From CAIVPM01 sp049242865 (lineage in GTDB: Bacteria > Bacteroidota > Bacteroidia > Chitinophagales > Chitinophagaceae): a stretch of DNA of 5,761 nucleotides. The position numbers and the translations under genes are program-made. Position 1 is the first letter of the stretch, and each line of letters opens with the position of its first letter. The stretch covers positions 1 through 5,761 of the forward strand of contig JBMLOR010000209.1 of assembly GCA_049242865.1 (NCBI GenBank), given 5' to 3'. This document shows positions 1 to 5,761 of the stretch, piece after piece. The notes under the pieces were generated by a model that worked only from the letters and a program-made list of their open reading frames with translations, was not told where the DNA came from and ran no database searches.

Positions 1-92
1 GTAAAACTACTCGATAAAAACAAAGGAGTACTATGCTCCATTTCGTTAGTTTTTGTTGTTTGTGTTCGAATAAGTTGCGTTTGCTTGTGCAT
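1..92 (-). CDS. metZ: O-succinylhomoserine sulfhydrylase-like PLP enzyme, N-terminus only
   Basis: Only the first 30 codons lie in the window; the gene continues past the left edge. The minus-strand reading from the ATG at 92 begins MHKQTQLIRTQ and continues with EHSTPLFLSSSF (residues 19-30). This matches the N-terminus I know from O-succinylhomoserine sulfhydrylases (MetZ) of the Cys/Met-metabolism PLP family (IRTQ..., then EHSTPxFLTSSF). Such enzymes use activated homoserine and sulfide to make homocysteine for methionine synthesis in the cytoplasm. The related MetY, cystathionine gamma-synthase and gamma-lyase proteins usually read STPIYQTSTF here, which is why I prefer MetZ. The PLP lysine and substrate-binding residues are outside the window, so substrate choice is inferred. 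The ATG at 92 is the only in-frame start before an upstream in-frame stop, and it sits at the distance from IRTQ expected for the family. No Shine-Dalgarno sequence is seen. The gene is divergent from the pullulanase gene. Confidence 0.7.
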   Translation of the reverse strand, partial: MHKQTQLIRTQTTKTNEMEHSTPLFLSSSF

Positions 93-142
93 ATTAGTTT
101 TTTGAGGTGGTGAAAATAATTGTGTATCTACTTCTAAACAAA

Positions 143-175
143 AAAATGAGGTTTATTAAACGCATTCATCATTTT
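143..175. repeat. A+T-rich inverted repeat in the divergent intergenic region
   Basis: The outer arms AAAATGA (143-149) and TCATTTT (169-175) are perfect complements. Inside them is the palindrome GTTTATTAAAC (151-161). On the minus strand the structure falls in the leader of the metZ-like gene and runs into a stretch of seven T (146 down to 140), so it resembles a weak terminator or attenuator hairpin without a G+C-rich stem. It could equally be an operator or chance A+T symmetry. The arms are directly visible; any function is inference. Confidence 0.35.
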
Positions 176-180
176 CTGCA

Positions 181-188
181 CAAAACTA
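181..188 (-). promoter_or_regulatory. Candidate -7 box for the metZ-like gene
   Basis: The minus strand reads TAGTTTTG, an exact match to the Bacteroidota -7 consensus TAnnTTTG. It lies about 90 bp before the metZ-like start. I find no convincing -33 TTTG at the expected distance. In such A+T-rich DNA a chance match is quite possible, so this is only a candidate. Transcription from it would start near 173-175, at the edge of the inverted repeat at 143-175. Confidence 0.25.
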
Positions 189-203
189 TTACTTTGGTAT
201 TAC

Positions 204-211
204 TACATTTG
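204..211 (+). promoter_or_regulatory. Candidate -7 box for the pullulanase gene
   Basis: The plus strand reads TACATTTG, an exact match to the Bacteroidota -7 consensus TAnnTTTG, 17 bp before the pullulanase ATG. It would give a very short leader of about 10 nt, plausible for a gene with no Shine-Dalgarno sequence. The -33 element is weak or absent: the nearest TTTG, at 193-196, is far too close. This is a motif match only. Confidence 0.25.
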
Positions 212-228
212 AAGCTCACTTTACAATC

Positions 229-2133
229 ATGATTAAAAAATTTATTTTCAGTAGCATTTTGTTTTTATTGATATCAAATGCCATAGCTCAAAACAATCAA
301 AATATGTGGCTTACTTACAATCCATCATACACTACATTCAAATTATTTAGTCCAGATGCTGATGAAGCCATAGTAAAATTGTATAAACAAGCAGATGATA
401 AATCATCTTTTAAAACAATACCATTTGCAAAAAAAAACGATGGTGTATGGTGGGCCACTTTTGATGGAAATGCAGAAAATTTATTGTACACTTACCAAGT
501 AAAATATAAGGGAACTTGGTTAAACGAAACCGTTGATATATATGCAACTGCTGTTGCAGCCAATGGAAAAAAAGCTCAAATTATAAACTGGGAAAAGCAA
601 TTTCCTAATCCAGTTATCAGTAATGCTGCTAATCAAAAAAATGCCATAGTGGTGTATGAATTGCATGTTAGAGATGCCACCATTTTTTCTAATGCAAAAC
701 ATAAGGGCAAATTTTTGGGGCTTACAGAAACTAATCTTAAAAACAAGTTTAATCAACCAATTGGCTTAACTCATATTAAAAACTTGGGGGTTACACATGT
801 GCAAATTTTACCCATGTTCGATTTTAACTCAATTGACGAAACAAGTTCAAACCCAAATTACAATTGGGGCTACGATCCTTTAAATTACAATGTTCCCGAA
901 GGTAGCTACAGCACTAATCCTAACAACCCCATTACTAGAATTAAAGAATGCCGAAGTATGATTGAGGCGTTTCATAAAAATGGCATTGGAGTAATTATGG
1001 ATGTAGTGTATAATCACACAGGGTTAACTAAAGAAAGCAACTTTAATCAGCTTTGTCCAAACTATTATTATCGTACTAAACCAGATGGAAATTTTAGCGA
1101 TGCTAGTGGCTGTGGCAACGAAACTGCAAGCGACAAACCCATGTTTAAAATGTTTATGATTGAAAGTTTAAAACATTGGGTTAAATGGTATGATATTGAT
1201 GGTTTTAGGTTTGATTTAATGGCCATTCACGACATTGAAACAATGAATGAAATTGCTAAAGAGTTGCGTAAAATAAAACCTAACATAATTTTATATGGAG
1301 AAGGATGGACAGCAGGCGATAGTCCTTTGCCCGAAAACCAAAGAGCTTTAAAAAAGAACGCAAAACAAATGAATGGCATTGGTGTTTTTAGTGATGATAT
1401 TAGAGATGCTATTAAAGGAAGTGTTTTTAACCATAAAGAAAATGGATTTATTGCTGGTGTGCCAAATGTAGAAGAAAGCATAAAATTTGGATTAGTAGGT
1501 GGTATTCAGCATCCTCAAGTTGATTATTCAAAAGTAAATTATAGCAAAGCACCTTATTGCAACTCCCCTTTACAGCATGTGAGTTATAATGAATGCCATG
1601 ATAACCATACATTATGGGATAGATTGGTTTTGGCAAATCCTTCGGCAACCGAAAAAGAAAAAGTTGAAATGTATAAAGTAGCAATGGGTATAGTGATGCT
1701 TAGCCAAGGAATAAGTTTTATGCAAGCAGGACAAGAATTTTGCCGTACAAAATTTGGTGAAGAAAATAGCTACAACAAACCCGATAAAATAAATGGGCTG
1801 CAATGGGATAATTTACAAAAGTATACAACCATGCACCAATGGGTGAAGCAATTAATTAACTTAAAAAAGAACAACGAAGCTTTTGCTTTGGGAGACGCTA
1901 ATTTGGTACAAAAAAATGTAAAGTTTATTGAAGATAAAAACAATGTAATTGCATTTACTACAACCAATGGCGTTAAAACTTTTTTAGTAATCATTAATAC
2001 AAATACATCTAAAAAAATTATTGAAGTTGGAGTAGAAAAAAAGTACAAAACGGTGTTAAACAATAAGCCCGTTTTAATTGCAGATAACATTACAGTTCAA
2101 GGCACTAGCTTTAATGTTTTGGAAGTTTTATAA
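229..2133 (+). CDS. pulA: Exported type I pullulanase, GH13 alpha-glucan debranching enzyme
   Basis: Hydrolyses alpha-1,6 branch links in pullulan, starch or glycogen-type glucans. Residues 1-20 form a signal peptide (basic MIKK, hydrophobic core, NAIA before Q21); with no lipobox cysteine, the product is probably periplasmic. Residues about 30-115 look like a CBM48-type beta-sandwich, followed by a GH13 barrel. YNWGYDP at 211-217 is the hallmark of type I pullulanases. The conserved GH13 regions are DVVYNHT (258-264), GFRFDLM (325-331, nucleophile D329), YGEGW (356-360, acid/base E358) and ECHDNHTLWD (455-464, transition-state stabiliser D458). All catalytic residues are present. A short beta-rich C-terminal domain ends at residue 634, about full length for a compact pullulanase. 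No type IX secretion C-terminal domain is apparent. The ATG directly precedes the signal peptide, which supports this start. No SusC/SusD partners are visible, so it appears to stand alone. Debranching is well supported; the exact natural substrate is not. Confidence 0.93.
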   Translation: MIKKFIFSSILFLLISNAIAQNNQNMWLTYNPSYTTFKLFSPDADEAIVKLYKQADDKSSFKTIPFAKKNDGVWWATFDGNAENLLYTYQVKYKGTWLNETVDIYATAVAANGKKAQIINWEKQFPNPVISNAANQKNAIVVYELHVRDATIFSNAKHKGKFLGLTETNLKNKFNQPIGLTHIKNLGVTHVQILPMFDFNSIDETSSNPNYNWGYDPLNYNVPEGSYSTNPNNPITRIKECRSMIEAFHKNGIGVIMDVVYNHTGLTKESNFNQLCPNYYYRTKPDGNFSDASGCGNETASDKPMFKMFMIESLKHWVKWYDIDGFRFDLMAIHDIETMNEIAKELRKIKPNIILYGEGWTAGDSPLPENQRALKKNAKQMNGIGVFSDDIRDAIKGSVFNHKENGFIAGVPNVEESIKFGLVGGIQHPQVDYSKVNYSKAPYCNSPLQHVSYNECHDNHTLWDRLVLANPSATEKEKVEMYKVAMGIVMLSQGISFMQAGQEFCRTKFGEENSYNKPDKINGLQWDNLQKYTTMHQWVKQLINLKKNNEAFALGDANLVQKNVKFIEDKNNVIAFTTTNGVKTFLVIINTNTSKKIIEVGVEKKYKTVLNNKPVLIADNITVQGTSFNVLEVL

Positions 2134-2175
2134 AAAAATAGAATGTTATCCAACACGTAATGCATCCAAATGATG

Positions 2176-2202
2176 GTTTTACAATAAATTGTTTGTTAAA
2201 AC
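2176..2202 (+). other. Imperfect stem-loop after the pullulanase gene
   Basis: The left arm GTTTTACAA (2176-2184) pairs with the right arm TTGTTAAAAC (2193-2202), giving nine base pairs with one bulged T and an 8-nt loop. It begins 43 nt after the pullulanase stop. It is A+T-rich and no T-run follows, so it is not a classical intrinsic terminator. It could end or stabilise the pullulanase mRNA, or be chance. It abuts the possible ftsY promoter. Confidence 0.3.
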
Positions 2203-2204
2203 TA

Positions 2205-2234
2205 TTGGTATTTGTGAAGGTCAAATAGCTTTTG
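2205..2234 (+). promoter_or_regulatory. Possible Bacteroidota-type promoter ahead of ftsY
   Basis: A TTG (2205-2207, within ATTGG) is followed after 18 bp by TAGCTTTTG (2226-2234), which approximates TAnnTTTG with one extra T. The spacing is in the range known for Bacteroidota sigma-ABfr promoters (-33 TTTG, -7 TAnnTTTG). It would start a transcript about 70-75 nt before the ftsY ATG and could serve the three-gene run downstream. The match is imperfect. Confidence 0.3.
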
Positions 2235-2235
2235 C

Positions 2236-2260
2236 TTCAAAAAACTTTCATTCAAAAAAC
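2236..2260 (+). repeat. Short tandem direct repeat, TTCAAAAAAC twice
   Basis: TTCAAAAAAC occurs at 2236-2245 and again at 2251-2260, identical, with a 5-bp spacer. It lies just downstream of the possible promoter and upstream of ftsY. The 15-bp period is not a helical repeat, which argues mildly against same-face protein binding. It may simply reflect A-rich intergenic sequence. Confidence 0.35.
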
Positions 2261-2314
2261 ATATTAACACACAATTGCATATTTTTAGCCCCTTATTTTA
2301 CTTAACAAAAATTC

Positions 2315-3277
2315 ATGGGATTTTTTGATAAACTTTTTGGCAAAAAAGAAAAAGAAACATTAAACGAGGGTCTCCAAAAAACTAAGGAAAGTTTCTTTGG
2401 AAAAATTGCTAAAGCAATTGTAGGCAAATCTTCGATTGATGATGAAGTTTTAGACAATTTAGAAGAAGCTTTAATTAGTGCAGATGTGGGTGTTGATACC
2501 ACACTTTCTATTATTGAAAAAATTCAAGAAAAAGTAAAGCAAGAAAAATATACCAATACCTCCGAGCTTAATAATTTACTTCAAAGCTCTATCAAAGAAA
2601 TTTTAGTTGATGCCGGTAGTGATGATTTTAAAAACTTTAAAGTTGATACCAACAATAAACCTCATGTAATACTAGTTGTTGGTGTAAATGGAGTTGGCAA
2701 AACAACTACAATTGGCAAGCTTGCCAACAACTATAAAAAAGCAGGTTACAATGTTTTATTGGGTGCTGCAGATACATTTAGGGCTGCTGCTGTAGATCAA
2801 CTAACTATTTGGAGCGAAAGAGTTGGTGTACCTATTGTAAAGCAAGCTATGGGCAGTGATCCAAGTGCTGTTGCTTTTGATACTGTTAAAAGTGCTTTGG
2901 CAAAAGGTAGTGATGTAGTAATTATTGATACAGCAGGAAGATTGCACAACAAAGCCCATTTAATGGATGAACTTAATAAAATAAAACGTGTTATTCAAAA
3001 AGTAATTCCTACTGCTCCACACGATGTAATGCTAGTATTAGATGGTAGCACAGGGCAAAATGCTGTAGAGCAAGCAAAACAATTTACTGCAGTTACCGAT
3101 GTTACAAGTCTTACTATCACAAAACTAGATGGAACAGCTAAAGGAGGAGTGGTTTTAGCTATTGCCAACCAATTTAAAATACCAGTTAAATTTATTGGGG
3201 TAGGTGAAAAAGTAGATGATTTATTAATATTCGATAAACAAGAATTCGTAGATAGCCTGTTTAAGCTTGAAAACTAA
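2315..3277 (+). CDS. ftsY: Signal recognition particle receptor FtsY
   Basis: SRP receptor GTPase. It docks the Ffh/SRP-ribosome complex at the inner membrane and hands nascent membrane proteins to SecYEG. The protein has 320 residues: a short lysine-rich amphipathic N-terminus (MGFFDKLFGKK), a four-helix N domain (about 25-110) and the G domain. GTPase motifs are G1 GVNGVGKTT (123-131), G2 DTFRAAA (153-159), G3 DTAGR (205-209), G4 TKLD (269-272) and G5 GVGE (295-298), followed by DDLLIFD. DTAGRLHNK and the absence of a methionine-rich M domain separate it from Ffh. The long acidic A domain of E. coli FtsY is missing, which is usual in this phylum; the N-terminal amphipathic segment probably anchors it to the membrane. 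The start is the only ATG giving the typical MGFF(D/S)KLF beginning; no Shine-Dalgarno is present. The next gene begins 30 bp after its stop. Confidence 0.97.
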   Translation: MGFFDKLFGKKEKETLNEGLQKTKESFFGKIAKAIVGKSSIDDEVLDNLEEALISADVGVDTTLSIIEKIQEKVKQEKYTNTSELNNLLQSSIKEILVDAGSDDFKNFKVDTNNKPHVILVVGVNGVGKTTTIGKLANNYKKAGYNVLLGAADTFRAAAVDQLTIWSERVGVPIVKQAMGSDPSAVAFDTVKSALAKGSDVVIIDTAGRLHNKAHLMDELNKIKRVIQKVIPTAPHDVMLVLDGSTGQNAVEQAKQFTAVTDVTSLTITKLDGTAKGGVVLAIANQFKIPVKFIGVGEKVDDLLIFDKQEFVDSLFKLEN

Positions 3278-3307
3278 AACATAATTTTTAGATTTTTATC
3301 CCAAAAA

Positions 3308-4774
3308 ATGAAACTAACTAAAACAACTGTATTTGTACTATTTATTTTGCTATCAACAAATTCATTATTGGCACAAAATTACCATGCTGTAAATGGTTCT
3401 CCTTATGCTGGTATTTCAAATACATACTATAATCCTGCAACATCTGTAAACAGTTTTTATAAGTGGGATGTAAGTTTGTTTGGTGCTCAACATGCACTAA
3501 CCAACAACTTATTTACACTCAGTAATTTTAGTGCAGCTAATCCAAATGCAAATATTGCAGATACACAATTTGCAATTACACCTTTTACAAAAACAAGAAG
3601 TTTACACAGTGTTACAGATGGACAATTATTAAGTTTTAGAGTAAAGCTTGGCGACAAACGAGCTATGGGTGTAAGTTTTAGAATGAAAAATATGATGCAT
3701 ATAACTTCATCTAATGCATTTGTTCCAACAGAAAATCCTTTAACCTTACAAGGTTTTTTACAAGGCAATTTAGGCAAAAATCAACCTATTAGTTTTAATG
3801 GTATAATGTCATCTTGGGCAGAACTTACATTTAATTACTCACAAATTGTTCAAGAAACTCAATTCTCAAGATTATCTGCCGGCATCAACGTTTCGTATAT
3901 GAAAGGCTTGGCTGGAATGCAATTTTTTGCCAACAACCTTCAGTATACTCAAAATGTAAATTCCACTACAGGAAACACCTATTATACATTCACTAATGGA
4001 AGTGTAGGCTACATGTATAGCGATAATTTAAGAGTTTTAGACTCTTTAGGAAATACGGCAGAATCACGAAAGCAATACTTAAGTGCATCAAAAAATAGCA
4101 TTGGCTTTAGTATAGGTGCTGAATATTTGGTTAAAGAATCTTACGATGGTGAACCGTTAAATACAAGAAATTACGATTGGAAGTTTGGGATTTCTATCAT
4201 GGATATTGGAGCAAACTATTACAAACATGTTCGTGGCTCTGCAACTAATAAAGTGCTACAAAACAATGTTACTGACACCGCTATTTTGCAAGAATTAGCT
4301 AATATTGGCTCTATTAGTAGATTGAGAGATAGTATATCTGACAACTTTGTTTTAACCAATTATTTAAACAGTGATTTTAGTATAAGCAATCCCACTCGAT
4401 TGGTTTTAAATGTTGATAGAAATTTGGGTAATCATTTTTACGTAAACGCTAGTTTGGGAATAAATTTTTACTCAACCAAAGCAACAGAAAGAGGTAATAC
4501 AAAAGAGATTAGTTTTTTAACCCTCACCCCTCGTTTCGAAACTCAACTACTTGGTTTTTATCTTCCCATTCAATATAACAGTCAATATAATTTATGGGTT
4601 GGAGCTGCTGCCAAAATTGGACCTTTAACCATTGGTGTACATGATTTTGGGGTATTTAAATGGTTTAAAAATAATACACAAAATTTTGCAGGTGGCGGCT
4701 ATGTAATGTTAAATATTTATCCTTACAGAAATACAAGTAATGATGGGGTTGATTGCCCTAAAATTGTATTTTAA
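3308..4774 (+). CDS. DUF5723-like probable outer-membrane beta-barrel protein
   Basis: The protein has 488 residues and no known enzymatic function. Residues 1-22 form a signal peptide (MKLTK, hydrophobic core, ending LLA before Q23). The mature protein opens with a GxSNTYYNPAT segment (about 35-45), the NPA-type beginning shared by Bacteroidota outer-membrane barrel proteins of the DUF5723 and PorV/FadL-like groups. The rest alternates short aromatic and amphipathic strands with Asn/Ser/Gly-rich loops, as in a beta barrel. Examples are FGISIMDIGANYYKH near residue 300 and LTIGVHDFGVFKW near residue 440. The barrel appears to end around VMLNIYPY, with a short polar tail after it. No type IX sorting domain or lipobox is visible. 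The DUF5723 assignment is from memory of the N-terminal pattern, not a search. It lies between ftsY and aroC, 30 and 15 bp from each, so it is probably co-transcribed, but the neighbours give no clear functional clue. Confidence 0.8.
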   Translation: MKLTKTTVFVLFILLSTNSLLAQNYHAVNGSPYAGISNTYYNPATSVNSFYKWDVSLFGAQHALTNNLFTLSNFSAANPNANIADTQFAITPFTKTRSLHSVTDGQLLSFRVKLGDKRAMGVSFRMKNMMHITSSNAFVPTENPLTLQGFLQGNLGKNQPISFNGIMSSWAELTFNYSQIVQETQFSRLSAGINVSYMKGLAGMQFFANNLQYTQNVNSTTGNTYYTFTNGSVGYMYSDNLRVLDSLGNTAESRKQYLSASKNSIGFSIGAEYLVKESYDGEPLNTRNYDWKFGISIMDIGANYYKHVRGSATNKVLQNNVTDTAILQELANIGSISRLRDSISDNFVLTNYLNSDFSISNPTRLVLNVDRNLGNHFYVNASLGINFYSTKATERGNTKEISFLTLTPRFETQLLGFYLPIQYNSQYNLWVGAAAKIGPLTIGVHDFGVFKWFKNNTQNFAGGGYVMLNIYPYRNTSNDGVDCPKIVF

Positions 4775-4789
4775 AACCATAAAAGAACT

Positions 4790-5761
4790 ATGAATCATTT
4801 TGGAACCCTTTTTAGTGTAAATATTTTTGGGGAATCGCATGGAGAAAGTGTAGGTATTGTTATTGATGGATGTCCTGCAGGAATGCCATTGTGTGTAGAT
4901 GATTTTTTAGTGGATATTGAAAGAAGAAAGGGTGGATTACAAAAAGGAACAACCCCAAGGCAAGAAACTGATTTACCCATCTTTAAAAGTGGAATTTTTA
5001 ACAACAAAACCACCGGTGCCCCAATTTGTATTTTATTCGAAAACAATAATACCCGCAGCGAAGACTATCAAAAACAAAGAGATATTCCTCGCCCAGGACA
5101 TGCTGATTTTGTAGCCCATAAAAAATTTGGTGGCTTTGAAGATTTTAGAGGTGGAGGCCATTTTAGTGGTAGACTAACCGTTTGTTTGGTTGCAGTGGGT
5201 GTGGTTGCCAAAAAAATTTTAGCACAACAAAATATAACACCTAAAGCTTCGATAGTAGAAATTGGTGGAGAAGCAGATATTGAAAAAGGTTTACAAAAAG
5301 CCATCACTCAAAAAGATAGTATTGGTGGTATTGTAGAATGTATAACTGCCAATATTCCTTTAGGTATTGGTGAACCATTTTGGGATAGTTTAGAAAGCCA
5401 ATTAAGTCATGCTGTTTTTGCTATTCCTGCTGTAAAGGGTATTGAGTTTGGTGCAGGCTTTGCTGCAGCAAAAATGTATGGTGTTGAACATAATGATGCA
5501 ATTATCGATGATTCAGGGAAAACAAAAACTAACCATGCAGGAGGCATTGTTGGTGGCATAAGCAATGGAAATGATTTAGTTTTTAGAATTGCCATAAAAC
5601 CTACATCATCAACCCCAAAAGAACAAACTAGCTATAATTGGAACACACAAGAACAAGATGTTTTAAGTGTAAAAGGCCGTCACGATTTATGTATTGCTCT
5701 AAGAGTACCAGTTGTTTTAGAAGCAGTAACAGCGATGGTTTTGGTTGATGCTATGATGAAA
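4790..5761 (+). CDS. aroC: Chorismate synthase, C-terminus cut by the window edge
   Basis: FMN-dependent last step of the shikimate pathway: 5-enolpyruvylshikimate-3-phosphate to chorismate, the precursor of aromatic amino acids, folate and quinones. 324 codons are present; about 30-40 residues are probably missing, including the conserved C-terminal aspartate region. Signature 1, GESHG (14-18), contains catalytic H17. The second catalytic histidine is H104 in RPGHAD (101-106). Signature 2 spans GGGHFSGR (121-128). IPAVKGIEFGAGF (212-224) and NHAGGIVGGISNG (248-260) follow. Two oddities: RPGHAD and GGGHFSGR resemble Clostridia-type enzymes rather than the RPSHAD/GGGRSSAR form usual in Bacteroidota, and the third signature reads RHDLC (297-301) where RHDPC is nearly universal. 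The ATG at 4790 puts H17 at its canonical number, supporting this start. It begins 15 bp after the upstream stop with no Shine-Dalgarno. The frame is open throughout, so it looks functional. Confidence 0.95.
   Translation, partial: MNHFGTLFSVNIFGESHGESVGIVIDGCPAGMPLCVDDFLVDIERRKGGLQKGTTPRQETDLPIFKSGIFNNKTTGAPICILFENNNTRSEDYQKQRDIPRPGHADFVAHKKFGGFEDFRGGGHFSGRLTVCLVAVGVVAKKILAQQNITPKASIVEIGGEADIEKGLQKAITQKDSIGGIVECITANIPLGIGEPFWDSLESQLSHAVFAIPAVKGIEFGAGFAAAKMYGVEHNDAIIDDSGKTKTNHAGGIVGGISNGNDLVFRIAIKPTSSTPKEQTSYNWNTQEQDVLSVKGRHDLCIALRVPVVLEAVTAMVLVDAMMK

Noticed and set aside
16..54. Terminator-like hairpin: GGAG/CTCC stem (25-28, 36-39) with A- and T-rich flanks
   Set aside because: It lies inside the minus-strand coding sequence of the metZ-like gene, covering codons for conserved residues, so the symmetry is better explained as coding.
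1..105. Plus-strand open frame from the left edge to a TGA at 103-105
   Set aside because: The translation is Val/Cys-rich with no recognisable pattern and is the complement of the metZ-like N-terminus.
1227..2090. Several minus-strand ORFs opposite the pullulanase gene, up to 106 codons
   Set aside because: They are Phe/Leu/Ser-rich complements of A-rich coding DNA and lie opposite GH13 catalytic motifs; no start context or domain pattern supports them.
3278..3307. Possible promoter in the ftsY to barrel-protein gap (TAGATTTTTATC)
   Set aside because: It lacks the G of TAnnTTTG, has no suitable -33 element, and the 30-bp gap is better explained by co-transcription.
4917..5114. Plus-strand ORF of 65 codons in another frame within aroC
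   Set aside because: It overlaps the clearly real AroC frame, which carries conserved signature motifs across the same stretch; the small ORF has no features of its own.
1..5761. Search for a mobile element, CRISPR array, tRNA/rRNA or defence system
   Set aside because: No transposase or integrase motifs, spaced repeats, cloverleaf-like sequence or defence domains were seen; almost all DNA is accounted for by five genes.

Overview
The window is ordinary chromosomal DNA, most likely from a free-living or environmental member of the Bacteroidota. Four things suggest this: strong A+T bias in coding and intergenic DNA; no Shine-Dalgarno sequences ahead of the starts; signal peptides ending in the Bacteroidota-typical ...A|Q; and a DUF5723-like outer-membrane protein, a family I know from that phylum. 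Nothing in the DNA fixes the genus.

Layout. Positions 1-92, minus strand, hold the first 30 codons of a PLP-dependent sulfur-amino-acid enzyme, most like O-succinylhomoserine sulfhydrylase (MetZ). The gene runs off the left edge and is easily missed because so little is inside the window. A 136-bp divergent intergenic region (93-228) follows, with a candidate promoter for each direction and an A+T-rich inverted repeat. Positions 229-2133 encode an exported type I pullulanase (GH13) with all catalytic residues. A 181-bp gap (2134-2314) carries an imperfect stem-loop, a possible promoter and a short direct repeat. Three same-strand genes then sit close together, with gaps of 30 and 15 bp: ftsY (SRP receptor GTPase, 2315-3277), a signal-peptide-bearing probable outer-membrane beta-barrel protein (3308-4774), and aroC (chorismate synthase, from 4790, cut by the right edge after 324 codons).

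How they fit. The genes do not form one pathway. The spacing suggests that ftsY, the outer-membrane protein and aroC may be co-transcribed. The pullulanase looks like a stand-alone periplasmic or surface alpha-glucan debranching enzyme, because no SusC/SusD genes are visible. The metZ-like gene is transcribed away from everything else.

Most notable points. The AroC has motifs that I associate with Clostridia-type enzymes (RPGHAD, GGGHFSGR) rather than the usual Bacteroidota form (RPSHAD, GGGRSSAR), and its normally invariant RHDP motif reads RHDL. The ftsY gene lies outside the ribosomal-protein neighbourhood it commonly occupies in this phylum. I see no mobile element, CRISPR array, RNA gene or defence system, and no evidence for a previously undescribed system.
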